The translations under genes and the position numbers were made by a program. Of a stretch of 64,000 nt of DNA, positions 17,324 through 24,179 are shown piece after piece. How positions within the stretch are numbered: the stretch's first letter is position 1; every line of letters starts with the position of its first letter. Source of the stretch: Deltaproteobacteria bacterium (GTDB lineage: Bacteria; Desulfobacterota; Desulfarculia; Adiutricales; Adiutricaceae); contig JAISRZ010000085.1 of NCBI GenBank assembly GCA_031273455.1, positions 1-64,000 on the forward strand, written 5' to 3'. The notes beneath the pieces were generated by a model. That model was not told the origin of the DNA. It worked only from the letters and a program-made list of their open reading frames with translations, and did not search any database.

Positions 17324-18960
17324 TGGATCCAGTGCCTGTTATAGGGGGGTTTGTGGACCCCGAAAAGAATCTAGTCTCTGTGCTGTACAACAAGGAACAA
17401 GAGCGAGAGATAGATCTTCTGGAGCCTCAGTGTAAGTTAGCGTTCCAAGGTATCCCAATGGCGGTGTTCCCTCAGACGCCAGAGATTCTAGCTCACCTGT
17501 GGGAAATGGGGCTGAACATATCCGGCATGGCGCCGATTAAATGGCGGTATGTACCAGTCCCCATGGAGGCGGGCTTAAACATTCTGTGGCACCAGCTAGA
17601 AACGGCTGAGTTTATGACTGTCCACAGAAGAGCGTTCAATACCTCAGACACTAGGACCGGTAAGACCCTCGCCCATGTCGTGGCCTTGGACTATTTAAAT
17701 AAGGTTGAGCCGGGCGCCGCTCTTATAGTCTGTCCCCTCTCAGTTATGAGCGCTGTCTGGGAGTCCGCGATTAAGCGTATGAATAAGAGCGTGTCCATAG
17801 GACTGTTAAGAGGTAGCAAGAAAAAGAGGGAAGTCACCTTAGCGGCTAAGCATGATTACTACATAATCAACTACGATGGTTTACCATTACTAGAAGATAA
17901 ACTACGCTACGCTATACTTAGTAATAAAATTACTAAAGTAGTTATAGATGAACTGAACCACTTTGGGAATCCCTCAGCTAAGAGATACCAAGTGGCTGAG
18001 CGGTTGTTCAATAATCCGGTGGGACCAGTCAAATATTTATGGGGACTCACAGGCACGCCCGGGGCGGACTCTCAAGCGGTCTATGGAATGTGTCGGTTAG
18101 TGAATCCTAATAAGATGTTATGGAATTCTAAGACCTCCTGGCAGGGCGCCACCCAAATTAAGTATGGCCCAGAGGCTTGGCAGTGGAGAGATAAACCAGA
18201 GACGCCTTATCTAATTAGTACAACCATGCAACCGACTATTAGATATACCCGAGAGGAAATATTACCTTACTTACCGCCCATTATTAGAGGGGCTAGGGAA
18301 GCTGAGCTTTCCAAAGAGCAAAAGAAATACTACGACACGTTTAAAGAGGAACTGATAGTTGAGTTTGAAAAGTCGGAAGGCCGGATAACCGCTGACCAAA
18401 AATCGATATTTCTTGGTAAGTTATTTCAGATATGTTTAGGCTCGGTCATAACCGATAATGGAATCGTCAAACTCGACAACACCCCTAGGATAAACCTCTT
18501 GCGCGAATTGATAGGGTCAACCGATAAGAAGACAGTAATCTACTGTCATTACATAGCGGCTATAGATGATCTGGTTGAGAAACTATCTAAGACTTTTTCC
18601 GTGGTTAAGGTAGATGGGACGGTGACCGGACAAGCTAGGGACATGGCCTTTAGAGATTTTCGAGAGCGAGCTAATCCTCGAGTGTTAATAGCGCATCAAA
18701 AAACTGTAGCCTATGGGGTGGAGTTAGCGGCCGCGGATTTATTAATCAACAACGGACCGCAGATGTCAGGCGTATCGACCTATAGTCAGGGTATGGACCG
18801 AGCGTCCTCAATGGAACAGATGTCGAATAAGATAATGATACTAGATGTCTGGGCGTCAGCTGAGGAAAGAGACTTCGCTAATGGTCTTAACGAGAGGAAG
18901 AATAACTCGGACATTATTAGTAATCTGTTTAATTCGATAGTCAGGAGAGAGTATGAATAA
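17308..18960 (+). CDS. SNF2/SF2 helicase-like ATPase
   Basis: A 550-residue helicase. Motif I is NTSDTRTGKTLAHV, motif Ia follows at LIVCPLSVMSAVW, motif II is VVIDELNHFGN (DELN in place of DEAH) and motif III is LWGLTGTPG. The second RecA-like lobe has TVIYCHYIAAIDDLVEKL, VLIAHQKTVAYGVELAAAD and QGMDRASS (motif VI region). Phage helicases of this kind act in replication-fork or recombination steps. The ATG at 17323 overlaps the previous stop as TAATG, the coupling used elsewhere here, and is a good alternative start five codons in. Confidence 0.9.
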   Translation: MEKKVMDPVPVIGGFVDPEKNLVSVLYNKEQEREIDLLEPQCKLAFQGIPMAVFPQTPEILAHLWEMGLNISGMAPIKWRYVPVPMEAGLNILWHQLETAEFMTVHRRAFNTSDTRTGKTLAHVVALDYLNKVEPGAALIVCPLSVMSAVWESAIKRMNKSVSIGLLRGSKKKREVTLAAKHDYYIINYDGLPLLEDKLRYAILSNKITKVVIDELNHFGNPSAKRYQVAERLFNNPVGPVKYLWGLTGTPGADSQAVYGMCRLVNPNKMLWNSKTSWQGATQIKYGPEAWQWRDKPETPYLISTTMQPTIRYTREEILPYLPPIIRGAREAELSKEQKKYYDTFKEELIVEFEKSEGRITADQKSIFLGKLFQICLGSVITDNGIVKLDNTPRINLLRELIGSTDKKTVIYCHYIAAIDDLVEKLSKTFSVVKVDGTVTGQARDMAFRDFRERANPRVLIAHQKTVAYGVELAAADLLINNGPQMSGVSTYSQGMDRASSMEQMSNKIMILDVWASAEERDFANGLNERKNNSDIISNLFNSIVRREYE

Positions 18961-19414
18961 CAATTTACCGGCGTTGGCTCAAGGTTGGCGGGAACTGTTT
19001 GACGTTCGCCGCGAACTGGAAGCGGCGGTGGAAGAAGTGAAAGCTCAGGAAAAGAAGCATGAGGAACTTATCCTCAGCTACCTGGACCAGACCGGACAAC
19101 GGGGGGCTTCTATCCCTAATGTGGGGACGGTTACGCGCATGGAGCGGAAGACTGTCTTCATAGCTGACCAGGAAAAGCTTTGTTCATTTATGTTTAATGA
19201 GATGTCCAAGGCTCAGGCTATGGGCGCGCCGTTAAACAATCATCTATATACACAGGCTCGGGCCGCTCAGAATAAGTTCTTGGACTTAGCTGAGAAACAT
19301 CTGGCGTCTCAGTCTATCCAAGTTACCACCGATAATCTCAACACAGTGCTTAGGCCACTAGGTCTAGAAGTCACGTCTAAGGACGTTTTACATTTCGCTA
19401 AGGCAAGGAGTTAA
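18953..19414 (+). CDS. hypothetical protein with coiled-coil N-terminus
   Basis: A 153-aa soluble protein, strongly helical: residues 12-45 (ELFDVRRELEAAVEEVKAQE) look like a coiled coil. A short beta stretch (GASIPNVGTVTRMERKTVFI) and a second helical part follow. The start overlaps the helicase stop by 8 nt. I do not recognise the family. Its place between the helicase and a proline-rich protein suggests a replication accessory factor, for instance a helicase or SSB partner, by context only. Confidence 0.7.
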   Translation: MNNNLPALAQGWRELFDVRRELEAAVEEVKAQEKKHEELILSYLDQTGQRGASIPNVGTVTRMERKTVFIADQEKLCSFMFNEMSKAQAMGAPLNNHLYTQARAAQNKFLDLAEKHLASQSIQVTTDNLNTVLRPLGLEVTSKDVLHFAKARS

Positions 19415-19416
19415 AG

Positions 19417-20727
19417 ATGACAGTCAATCTACCGGTCTCAGGTTACAACCCACCGGCTAACGTCTTACAGATACTCAACGATACCGTGGGTCTCCGTATG
19501 GACTCGCTGGGCAGGGGGCTCGCGTCAATTGGTTTTAGGAATAACCGGTTCCACTTAAAGGAGAATGGGTTAGACACTACTCTCACTAACCCCGATGGCT
19601 CGGACGCCACTACTTTGGACTTCGTCCTGCTCAACATGGCTCCGAAGTTCCACAACATCTGGTTTGATACGCCCTTTAACCCCGCTACTGTGGGGACGGT
19701 GATAAAACCCACGGCTATCTGGTGGGAAAACGACCCTCTACCGGCTCATGTCCCTCAATGGGTTATGACCACCAAGACGGACAAGAACACTAAGCACTAT
19801 CAGGTTAAACAAAGGTTGGTCGTTAGCCCGCTTACTCTGGTGGGTGAGCAGATTCGCTACGACCTATCCAAGATCTACATTATGGATATCGCTAGTCAGT
19901 CTATCTTCGGCGATAACGAAGGCACCGCTATGAGCTTTGTGAACCTCATTAGGTTCTGTAAGTCCCATGGCTGTCTCCCCATGACGTTCCCGATTCGGGC
20001 GGTCTTTAGAAGGAATGTCACCACCCCTAGCTTAAGGTTCATACCTTTTATGGATGGGAACGCCAAGCCGGCTTTCTTTTCACCTCAAACTCAAGAGATT
20101 ATCTTCAGATACGCGACCGCTCCTGATGTTATTCGTTTACTGGACGTGATTAATTTACAGAGTTTAGAAGAGAATACTAGCGAGCCAGAAGGGGGGGCTC
20201 CACAATCCACTCCACAACCGGCTCCGGCTTACCAGCCGCCGCCACAACCGGCGCCTGTTTACCAGCAACCGGCTCCACAACCGGCGCCTGTTTACCAGCA
20301 ACCGGCTCCACAACCGGCTCCGGCTTACCAGCCGCCGCCACAACCGGCTCCGGCTTACCAGCCGCCGCCGCAGCCCGCGCCTGTTTACCAACAGCCGGCT
20401 CCACAACCGGCTCCGGCTTACCAACAGCCAGCTCCACAACCGGCGCCCATTAACCCGGCCTACCAACAGCCGGCTCCACAACCGGCTTACCAGCCGGCGC
20501 CACAACCGGCTTACCAGCCGGAGCCCGCCTACCAGCCACCGGTACAAGGTCCTACCCTAGTCCAAGCTCCAGAGGCTCCCGCTAGTGTGGACGTGGCTAA
20601 GGCCAAAGAGATCGCCGCTAAGGGTCGGCGCGCCGCGGCCAAGGCCGCGACTCAGAATGAGGCGCCCTCGCCAAGTTCTACTGTGGATGACTTAAAAGCC
20701 CAGGTGAATAATATTCTTAACTCCTAA
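19417..20727 (+). CDS. two-part protein with long PQPAPxYQ repeat, candidate ssDNA-binding protein
   Basis: Residues 1-250 form a folded beta-rich domain (FHNIWFDTPFNP, PTAIWWENDPLPAHVPQWVM, YQVKQRLVVSPLTLVG). Residues about 262-376 are nearly pure PQPAPAYQ/PPPQPAPVYQQ repeats. A basic C-terminus follows (KAKEIAAKGRRAAAKAA), then TVDDLKAQVNNILNS. I do not recognise the domain. A late position in the replication operon, a folded core plus disordered linker and a short terminal motif resemble phage single-strand-binding proteins; this is inference. Ala/Lys-rich and Pro-rich tails could also mark a structural protein. A strong terminator follows directly. Confidence 0.7.
   Translation: MTVNLPVSGYNPPANVLQILNDTVGLRMDSLGRGLASIGFRNNRFHLKENGLDTTLTNPDGSDATTLDFVLLNMAPKFHNIWFDTPFNPATVGTVIKPTAIWWENDPLPAHVPQWVMTTKTDKNTKHYQVKQRLVVSPLTLVGEQIRYDLSKIYIMDIASQSIFGDNEGTAMSFVNLIRFCKSHGCLPMTFPIRAVFRRNVTTPSLRFIPFMDGNAKPAFFSPQTQEIIFRYATAPDVIRLLDVINLQSLEENTSEPEGGAPQSTPQPAPAYQPPPQPAPVYQQPAPQPAPVYQQPAPQPAPAYQPPPQPAPAYQPPPQPAPVYQQPAPQPAPAYQQPAPQPAPINPAYQQPAPQPAYQPAPQPAYQPEPAYQPPVQGPTLVQAPEAPASVDVAKAKEIAAKGRRAAAKAATQNEAPSPSSTVDDLKAQVNNILNS
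20200..20545 (+). repeat. coding tandem repeat (PQPAPxYQ)
   Basis: The sequence is built from CCACAACCGGC(T/G)CC plus GCTTACCAGCC or GTTTACCAGCA units of 24-30 bp, about a dozen in imperfect tandem. It encodes the disordered linker of the 436-aa protein. Copy number is likely to vary by slippage. Confidence 0.85.
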
Positions 20728-20736
20728 CCTTAACCA

Positions 20737-20771
20737 CCCCGTCTAGGGACCAAAAACTAGACGGGGTCTTT
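20737..20771 (+). terminator. rho-independent terminator
   Basis: A perfect 10-bp stem CCCCGTCTAG / CTAGACGGGG (20737-20746 with 20757-20766), 10-nt loop, then TCTTT. It sits 9 nt after the stop of the proline-rich protein and closes the first early block. The next start is 10 nt past it, so read-through may set the level of the small-gene cassette. Confidence 0.85.
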
Positions 20772-20780
20772 AGGATAATA

Positions 20781-21056
20781 ATGGATGTAGTTCCGGTCGC
20801 TAAAGTTAGAAAGGTTCTTATGGACTTGGTTATAGCTTTAGCTATATCTGAAGTTGAGTTAAATCCCCACATGGATTTACAAAAAACGATAGACCAATAC
20901 ATTGTTTATTTAAATAAAGAATTGGCATATCGTAAAGCTCATACATACGCTAGTGATATCTATTATATGTTACATAGAATTAGATATAACAAATATACAT
21001 GGCATGGATATCCGAAACATTTCTTCATAGATTTTACGGGGGCAGACAATGATTGA
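20781..21056 (+). CDS. hypothetical protein, first gene of the small-gene cassette
   Basis: A 91-aa protein with a helical N-terminus (KVRKVLMDLVIALAISEVEL) and many Tyr residues (YIVYLNKELAYRKAHTYASD). It ends FTGADND. The stretch GGGGGCAGACAATGATTGA at its end provides the ribosome-binding site and ATG of the next gene, as in the following paralogues. It has no pentapeptide repeat and no family I recognise. Confidence 0.65.
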   Translation: MDVVPVAKVRKVLMDLVIALAISEVELNPHMDLQKTIDQYIVYLNKELAYRKAHTYASDIYYMLHRIRYNKYTWHGYPKHFFIDFTGADND

Positions 21057-21387
21057 AGACAAAGAAGGGATCGCCTTTAAAAAGGTGGTCGATAGCTTAT
21101 ACGCGGCCACTGATGAATTGGTAGACGATTTTGTCAATTCAAAGGAAGCTATTTATCCATTTAAAGGAATCGCTAGAGCTTACGCCATTGAAAGCATGAG
21201 GTTGCGAGAAAAGGTCCAAGCGCTAGAAGGTTTTACTTCTGTTTATCGGTACATACAGGCAGAGTATACCGGGCCTGTAGCGTTCACCACAATAGAAGCT
21301 ATTGAGTGGATTCGAGAGCGTTTCCAAGGCAAGACCACTAAGGTTGACGCCTTTATCAAAAAGTTAAAGGAGGAAGTCAATGGCTAA
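21049..21387 (+). CDS. hypothetical helical protein
   Basis: A 112-aa, mainly helical protein (FKKVVDSLYAATDELVDDFV, MRLREKVQAL, FTTIEAIEWIRERFQ) ending KKLKEEVNG. The last codons (AAGGAGGAAGTCAATGG) contain the Shine-Dalgarno and start of the first pentapeptide gene. It overlaps both neighbours by 8 nt. The function is unknown. It shares the EEVNG ending with the pentapeptide genes only because that sequence is the next gene's ribosome-binding site. Confidence 0.7.
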   Translation: MIEDKEGIAFKKVVDSLYAATDELVDDFVNSKEAIYPFKGIARAYAIESMRLREKVQALEGFTSVYRYIQAEYTGPVAFTTIEAIEWIRERFQGKTTKVDAFIKKLKEEVNG

Positions 21388-21640
21388 GGAACTGAAGCCG
21401 GGTGGTTGGTATTTTAACAAGGTATCTTTTTTTGAGGCGGAATTTATCGAATCTGCTTTTGTTAAAGCGTGGTTTGAAGGTGGAACTTTTAATGACGCTT
21501 CTTTTACAGGCGTGAACTTTCGTGATGTGTTTTTTGAAGATGTAGATTTTGAAAGGGCTGACTTTAGTCGGGCTAAGAATCTGGATAAGGCTATCATGCC
21601 CAAGGGCTGGAAGCTGGTTAAGGAGGAAGTCAATGGCTAA
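21380..21640 (+). CDS. pentapeptide-repeat protein, cassette member 1
   Basis: An 86-aa protein with pentapeptide repeats of the A(D/N)(L/F)xx type, here Phe-rich: VSFFEAEFIESAFVKAWFEG, then DFERADFSRA. It ends with the shared segment AKNLDKAIMPKGWKLVKEE and VNG. The repeats fold into a right-handed square beta-helix, which in Qnr and MfpA mimics DNA and binds gyrase. Whether that applies here is unknown. AAGGAGG in the previous gene's tail is the ribosome-binding site. Confidence 0.8.
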   Translation: MAKELKPGGWYFNKVSFFEAEFIESAFVKAWFEGGTFNDASFTGVNFRDVFFEDVDFERADFSRAKNLDKAIMPKGWKLVKEEVNG

Positions 21641-21974
21641 GGAACTGAAGCCGAACGCTCTGACGCTACATAACCTGTGGTTTGGATCGGGTGGGGTTGT
21701 GGGTGAGAGGTTAGATTTAAGCGGCGCCAACCTTGACAAGATTGACTTTAGCTACGCTAGCTTTTATGGCGCCCTCTTTATTGAGGCGGTTTTTACTGAC
21801 GCCGAGCTGATTGAGGCTATATTAATTCGGACTAGGTTTACCAACGCTGACCTGCGATTCGCTAGGTTTGATGGGGCTGACTTTAATGGGGCTGACTTTA
21901 GCTGGGCTAAGAATCTGGATAAGGCTATCTGGCCCAAGGGCTGGAGACTGGTTAAGGAAGAAGACAATGACTGA
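21633..21974 (+). CDS. pentapeptide-repeat protein, cassette member 2
   Basis: A 113-aa protein, start at the ATG preceded by AAGGAGG inside the previous gene. The N-terminus MAKELKP is identical to member 1. Repeats are visible from residue 25: ERLDLSGANLDKIDFSYASF, GALFIEAVFTDAELIEA, FTNADLRFARFDGADFNGAD. It ends with the shared segment AKNLDKAIWPKGWRLVKEED. Long enough for about four coils of the beta-helix. The function is inferred only from the fold: DNA mimicry is the best-known role. Confidence 0.85.
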   Translation: MAKELKPNALTLHNLWFGSGGVVGERLDLSGANLDKIDFSYASFYGALFIEAVFTDAELIEAILIRTRFTNADLRFARFDGADFNGADFSWAKNLDKAIWPKGWRLVKEEDND

Positions 21975-22095
21975 GGATCTTAAACTTCCGATAGACCTCC
22001 CACGTGGCTATCAGATTAGGCATATTTTTTGGCGTGATAATCCTGAGACTGTCCTAACGGAAAGGGAAGAAGATGAAGATAAGGAGGAAGAGTAA
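21967..22095 (+). CDS. short acidic protein
   Basis: A 42-aa product, MTEDLKLPIDLPRGY start and an acidic end (TEREEDEDKEEE). It overlaps the previous gene by 8 nt (ATGACTGA) and its stop touches the next ATG. No repeats are seen. The acidic tail is again partly the GATAAGGAGGAAGAG ribosome-binding region of the following gene. It may be a degenerate cassette member or a real small inhibitor-like protein. Confidence 0.5.
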   Translation: MTEDLKLPIDLPRGYQIRHIFWRDNPETVLTEREEDEDKEEE

Positions 22096-22332
22096 ATGAC
22101 GATTAACGATGATAATGACTATTTAGATGGTCGGTCTTTTTACGATGTATGGGAAATAATTTGTGAAGATATTCTAGATGACCGTATTGATTTTCTCGAC
22201 ATGAGTGATCTGCCATTAAGAATTGTAAATTTTGATGGGGCAGACGCTAAAAACGCGGATTTCCGAAAAACCAAAAACCTTGACAAGGCCAGGTGGCCCA
22301 AGGGCTGGAAGCTGGTGAAAGATAATGGCTAA
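22096..22332 (+). CDS. cassette member 3, shared C-terminal segment with little repeat
   Basis: A 78-aa protein with an acidic, non-repeat N-terminus (MTINDDNDYLDGRSFYDVWE, CEDILDDRIDFLDMSDLP), about two pentapeptides (IVNFDGADAKNADFRK) and then the shared segment TKNLDKARWPKGWKLVKDNG. The shared segment attached to a mostly different N-terminal domain argues that the segment itself is the common functional or recombination unit. Start directly follows the previous stop; AAGGAGG lies upstream. Confidence 0.75.
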   Translation: MTINDDNDYLDGRSFYDVWEIICEDILDDRIDFLDMSDLPLRIVNFDGADAKNADFRKTKNLDKARWPKGWKLVKDNG

Positions 22333-22570
22333 GGAACGGAAGCCTAAAACCGCTCAATTAATGTTTGCCAATCTAGCTGGCGCGGACCTATATCGGGCCG
22401 ACCTAAGCAAGGCTTACTTTGATGGGACAAATTTAGAGGGAGCCGATTTTCGCTACGCTAAGAATTTAGACAAGGCCAAGTGGCCCAAGGGTTATAAGCT
22501 GGTCAGGGTTAAGAATATATTCGGGAAGACTGTCTATGGACCTGAGTATAAGGAGGAAGACAATGGATAA
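22325..22570 (+). CDS. pentapeptide-repeat protein, cassette member 4
   Basis: An 81-aa protein: MAKERKP start as in members 1 and 2, then canonical repeats LMFANLAGADLYRADLSKAY and NLEGADFRYAKNLDKAKWP. An unusual extension follows the shared segment (KGYKLVRVKNIFGKTVYGPE) before KEEDNG. The last codons carry the next ribosome-binding site (AAGGAGGAAGACAATGG). Fold as for the other members; target unknown. Confidence 0.8.
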   Translation: MAKERKPKTAQLMFANLAGADLYRADLSKAYFDGTNLEGADFRYAKNLDKAKWPKGYKLVRVKNIFGKTVYGPEYKEEDNG

Positions 22571-22937
22571 GACGCGGATGTTGGAAGAGGCGAAGTCCGC
22601 TTTATGTGGGGCGCGGAAGAACAAAAAGGATACGAATACTCTAGCGAAAGCGGCGTTGATTGAGTATCAAAAGGCGGAGGAAGAGTTGCAAAATGCTGAG
22701 GTAGAACATGATCGCCTATATATAGCTATGCGTCATGAAGATGTGTCCAATATTGTGGCGTTATCGAAACAAGCCTGTGTAGTACACGATAAGAAGTTTG
22801 AGGTTTCGCGGGCGTATGCGGTTTATTTTGATTTGACTGAACAGGCGATTAAGGCGGCGGCCGCTTTAAAGGAACTGAAAGCTAAGATTAAATGGCTTGA
22901 AGGTTGGAAGCTAGTTGAGGGTGAAGACAATGATTAA
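22563..22937 (+). CDS. coiled-coil cassette protein
   Basis: A 124-aa helical protein, no pentapeptides. Heptad-like helices cover most of it (MLEEAKSALCGARKNKKDTN, ALIEYQKAEEELQNAEVEHD, AIKAAAALKELKAKIKW). The end WLEGWKLVEGEDND keeps the WxxGWKLV part of the shared tail. So it may derive from a swap of the pentapeptide domain for a coiled coil, or have gained the tail by recombination. Ribosome-binding site AAGGAGG in the previous gene. Confidence 0.75.
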   Translation: MDKTRMLEEAKSALCGARKNKKDTNTLAKAALIEYQKAEEELQNAEVEHDRLYIAMRHEDVSNIVALSKQACVVHDKKFEVSRAYAVYFDLTEQAIKAAAALKELKAKIKWLEGWKLVEGEDND

Positions 22938-23244
22938 CGCTCTGGAACTCCATGAGATATGGCTTAAAACGAATAGTAGAGAGGGTAAGCAACTAGATTT
23001 AGGCGGGACTATTCTTCACGTGACAAATTTTATAGGGGCCGACCTTAGTTGGAGTCTCTTTAGCAGAGCTAATCTTAAAGAAGCTGACTTTAGCGAGGCT
23101 AATCTTAAAGAAGCTGACTTTAGCGAGGCTAATCTTAAAGGGGCTGACTTTAGCGAGGCTAATCTTAAAGGGGCTGACTTTAGCGAGGCTAAGAATTTAG
23201 ACGAGGCTATCTGGCCGAAGGGTTGGAGGCTTGTCAAGGAGTAA
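22930..23244 (+). CDS. pentapeptide-repeat protein with perfect internal repeats, cassette member 5
   Basis: A 104-aa protein. After MINALELHEIWLKTNSREGK the repeats run LDLGGTILHVTNFIGADLSW, then four copies of the decapeptide ANLK(E/G)ADFSE, then the shared segment AKNLDEAIWPKGWRLVKE. N-terminus resembles member 2 (ALTLHNLWF vs ALELHEIWL). The decapeptides come from exact 30-bp DNA repeats, so the coil number has changed recently. Likely a beta-helix; binding partner unknown. Confidence 0.85.
   Translation: MINALELHEIWLKTNSREGKQLDLGGTILHVTNFIGADLSWSLFSRANLKEADFSEANLKEADFSEANLKGADFSEANLKGADFSEAKNLDEAIWPKGWRLVKE
23071..23190 (+). repeat. four tandem 30-bp coding repeats
   Basis: Units start AATCTTAAAG and end TTTAGCGAGGCT. 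Copies 1 and 2 are identical to each other, as are 3 and 4; the pairs differ only at GAA versus GGG in the middle. This points to a two-step duplication by slippage or unequal crossing-over. Confidence 0.95.
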
Positions 23245-23248
23245 GAGG

Positions 23249-23692
23249 ATGATGGGACATTTCATTGTAAGTGACGCTCTTAGGTACGAGCTAATGCGAA
23301 CTAGTTTGCTTATTGGTAAGGAACGTAGAGATGGTATAAACCTACAGAGCGCATGGTTACAGCGCGCTAATTTACGATTTTCGAGCCTAGAACGCGCGAA
23401 CTTAAAATACGCGAACTTATTTGACGCTAATTTAGAAAGCGCGTGGTTAAATCGCGTCTGTCTTAGAGACGCTGTATTAATTGGCGCGAACATTAGTAGC
23501 GCCTCTTTGGATGACGTTAATTTTGTGTCTTCATTTTTTAGACGCGCAAAATTTCAGGGCGCGAAGTTTAGCGAGGCTGACTTTAATAGGGCTGACTTTC
23601 GTGGAGCTAAGAATCTAGATAAGGCTATCTGGCCCAAGGGCTGGAAGCTGGTCAAGGAGGAAGATGATGATGGGACATTTCATTGTAAGTGA
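23249..23692 (+). CDS. pentapeptide-repeat protein, cassette member 6
   Basis: A 147-aa protein starting MMGHFIVSDALRYELMR (AAGGAG upstream). It has the longest repeat run of the cassette: INLQSAWLQRANLRFSSLER, ANLKYANLFDANLESAW, AVLIGANISSASLDDVNF, FSEADFNRADFRGA. It ends with the shared segment AKNLDKAIWPKGWKLVKEED, then DDGTFHCK, which reads through into the start of the next gene (29-nt overlap). Its first 17 residues differ from member 7 by a few changes only. Confidence 0.85.
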   Translation: MMGHFIVSDALRYELMRTSLLIGKERRDGINLQSAWLQRANLRFSSLERANLKYANLFDANLESAWLNRVCLRDAVLIGANISSASLDDVNFVSSFFRRAKFQGAKFSEADFNRADFRGAKNLDKAIWPKGWKLVKEEDDDGTFHCK

Positions 23693-24179
23693 CACTCTTA
23701 GGTACGAGCTAATGCGAATTAGTTTGTTTATGGGTAAGGAACATAGAGATGGTATAAATCTACAGAGCGCATGGTTAAAGCAGGCCAATCTTAGAGAAGC
23801 CATATTAAATGGCGCGGACTTTAGGGGCGCCTCTTTGAATATCGCTAATTTTGTAAACTCATCTTTTGGTCTCGCGGACTTTTGGGGCGCGAAGTTTGCT
23901 GAGGCTAACTTTCACTACGCTGACTTTAGATGGGCTAAGAATTTAGATAAGGCTATCTGGCCGAAGGACTGGAAGCTGGTTAAGAAGTCCGATGTTTCCA
24001 AGTTTATAGCGCAAATTCAGCAGATAATCGATAGGACTTGGAAGCTTCCAAACACTTATTATTGCGATGATTATATTATCGCTCTTGAAAGTATTGAATT
24101 TTGCGTTAGGGATTTTCTGGAGAAATATCCAGAGTGGGTAAAGAAGGAGGAAGATAACGGTGAGTCTATTACGCGCTGA
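23664..24179 (+). CDS. pentapeptide-repeat protein with C-terminal extension, cassette member 7
   Basis: A 171-aa protein. MMMGHFIVSDTLRYELMR duplicates the start of member 6 almost base for base (23252-23300 vs 23670-23718). Repeats: INLQSAWLKQANLREAIL, DFRGASLNIANF, FAEANFHYADFRWA, then AKNLDKAIWPKDWKLVKK. Unlike the others it continues with about 55 residues of helical sequence (IAQIQQIIDRTWKLPNTYYC, ALESIEFCVRDFLEKYPEWV). This might be a second domain. The end carries the AAGGAGG and GTG of the next gene. Confidence 0.85.
   Translation: MMMGHFIVSDTLRYELMRISLFMGKEHRDGINLQSAWLKQANLREAILNGADFRGASLNIANFVNSSFGLADFWGAKFAEANFHYADFRWAKNLDKAIWPKDWKLVKKSDVSKFIAQIQQIIDRTWKLPNTYYCDDYIIALESIEFCVRDFLEKYPEWVKKEEDNGESITR

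Noticed and set aside
20164-20547. Arg/Leu-rich antisense frames opposite the PQPAPxYQ repeat
   Set aside because: They are shadows of the tandem repeat with no start signal.
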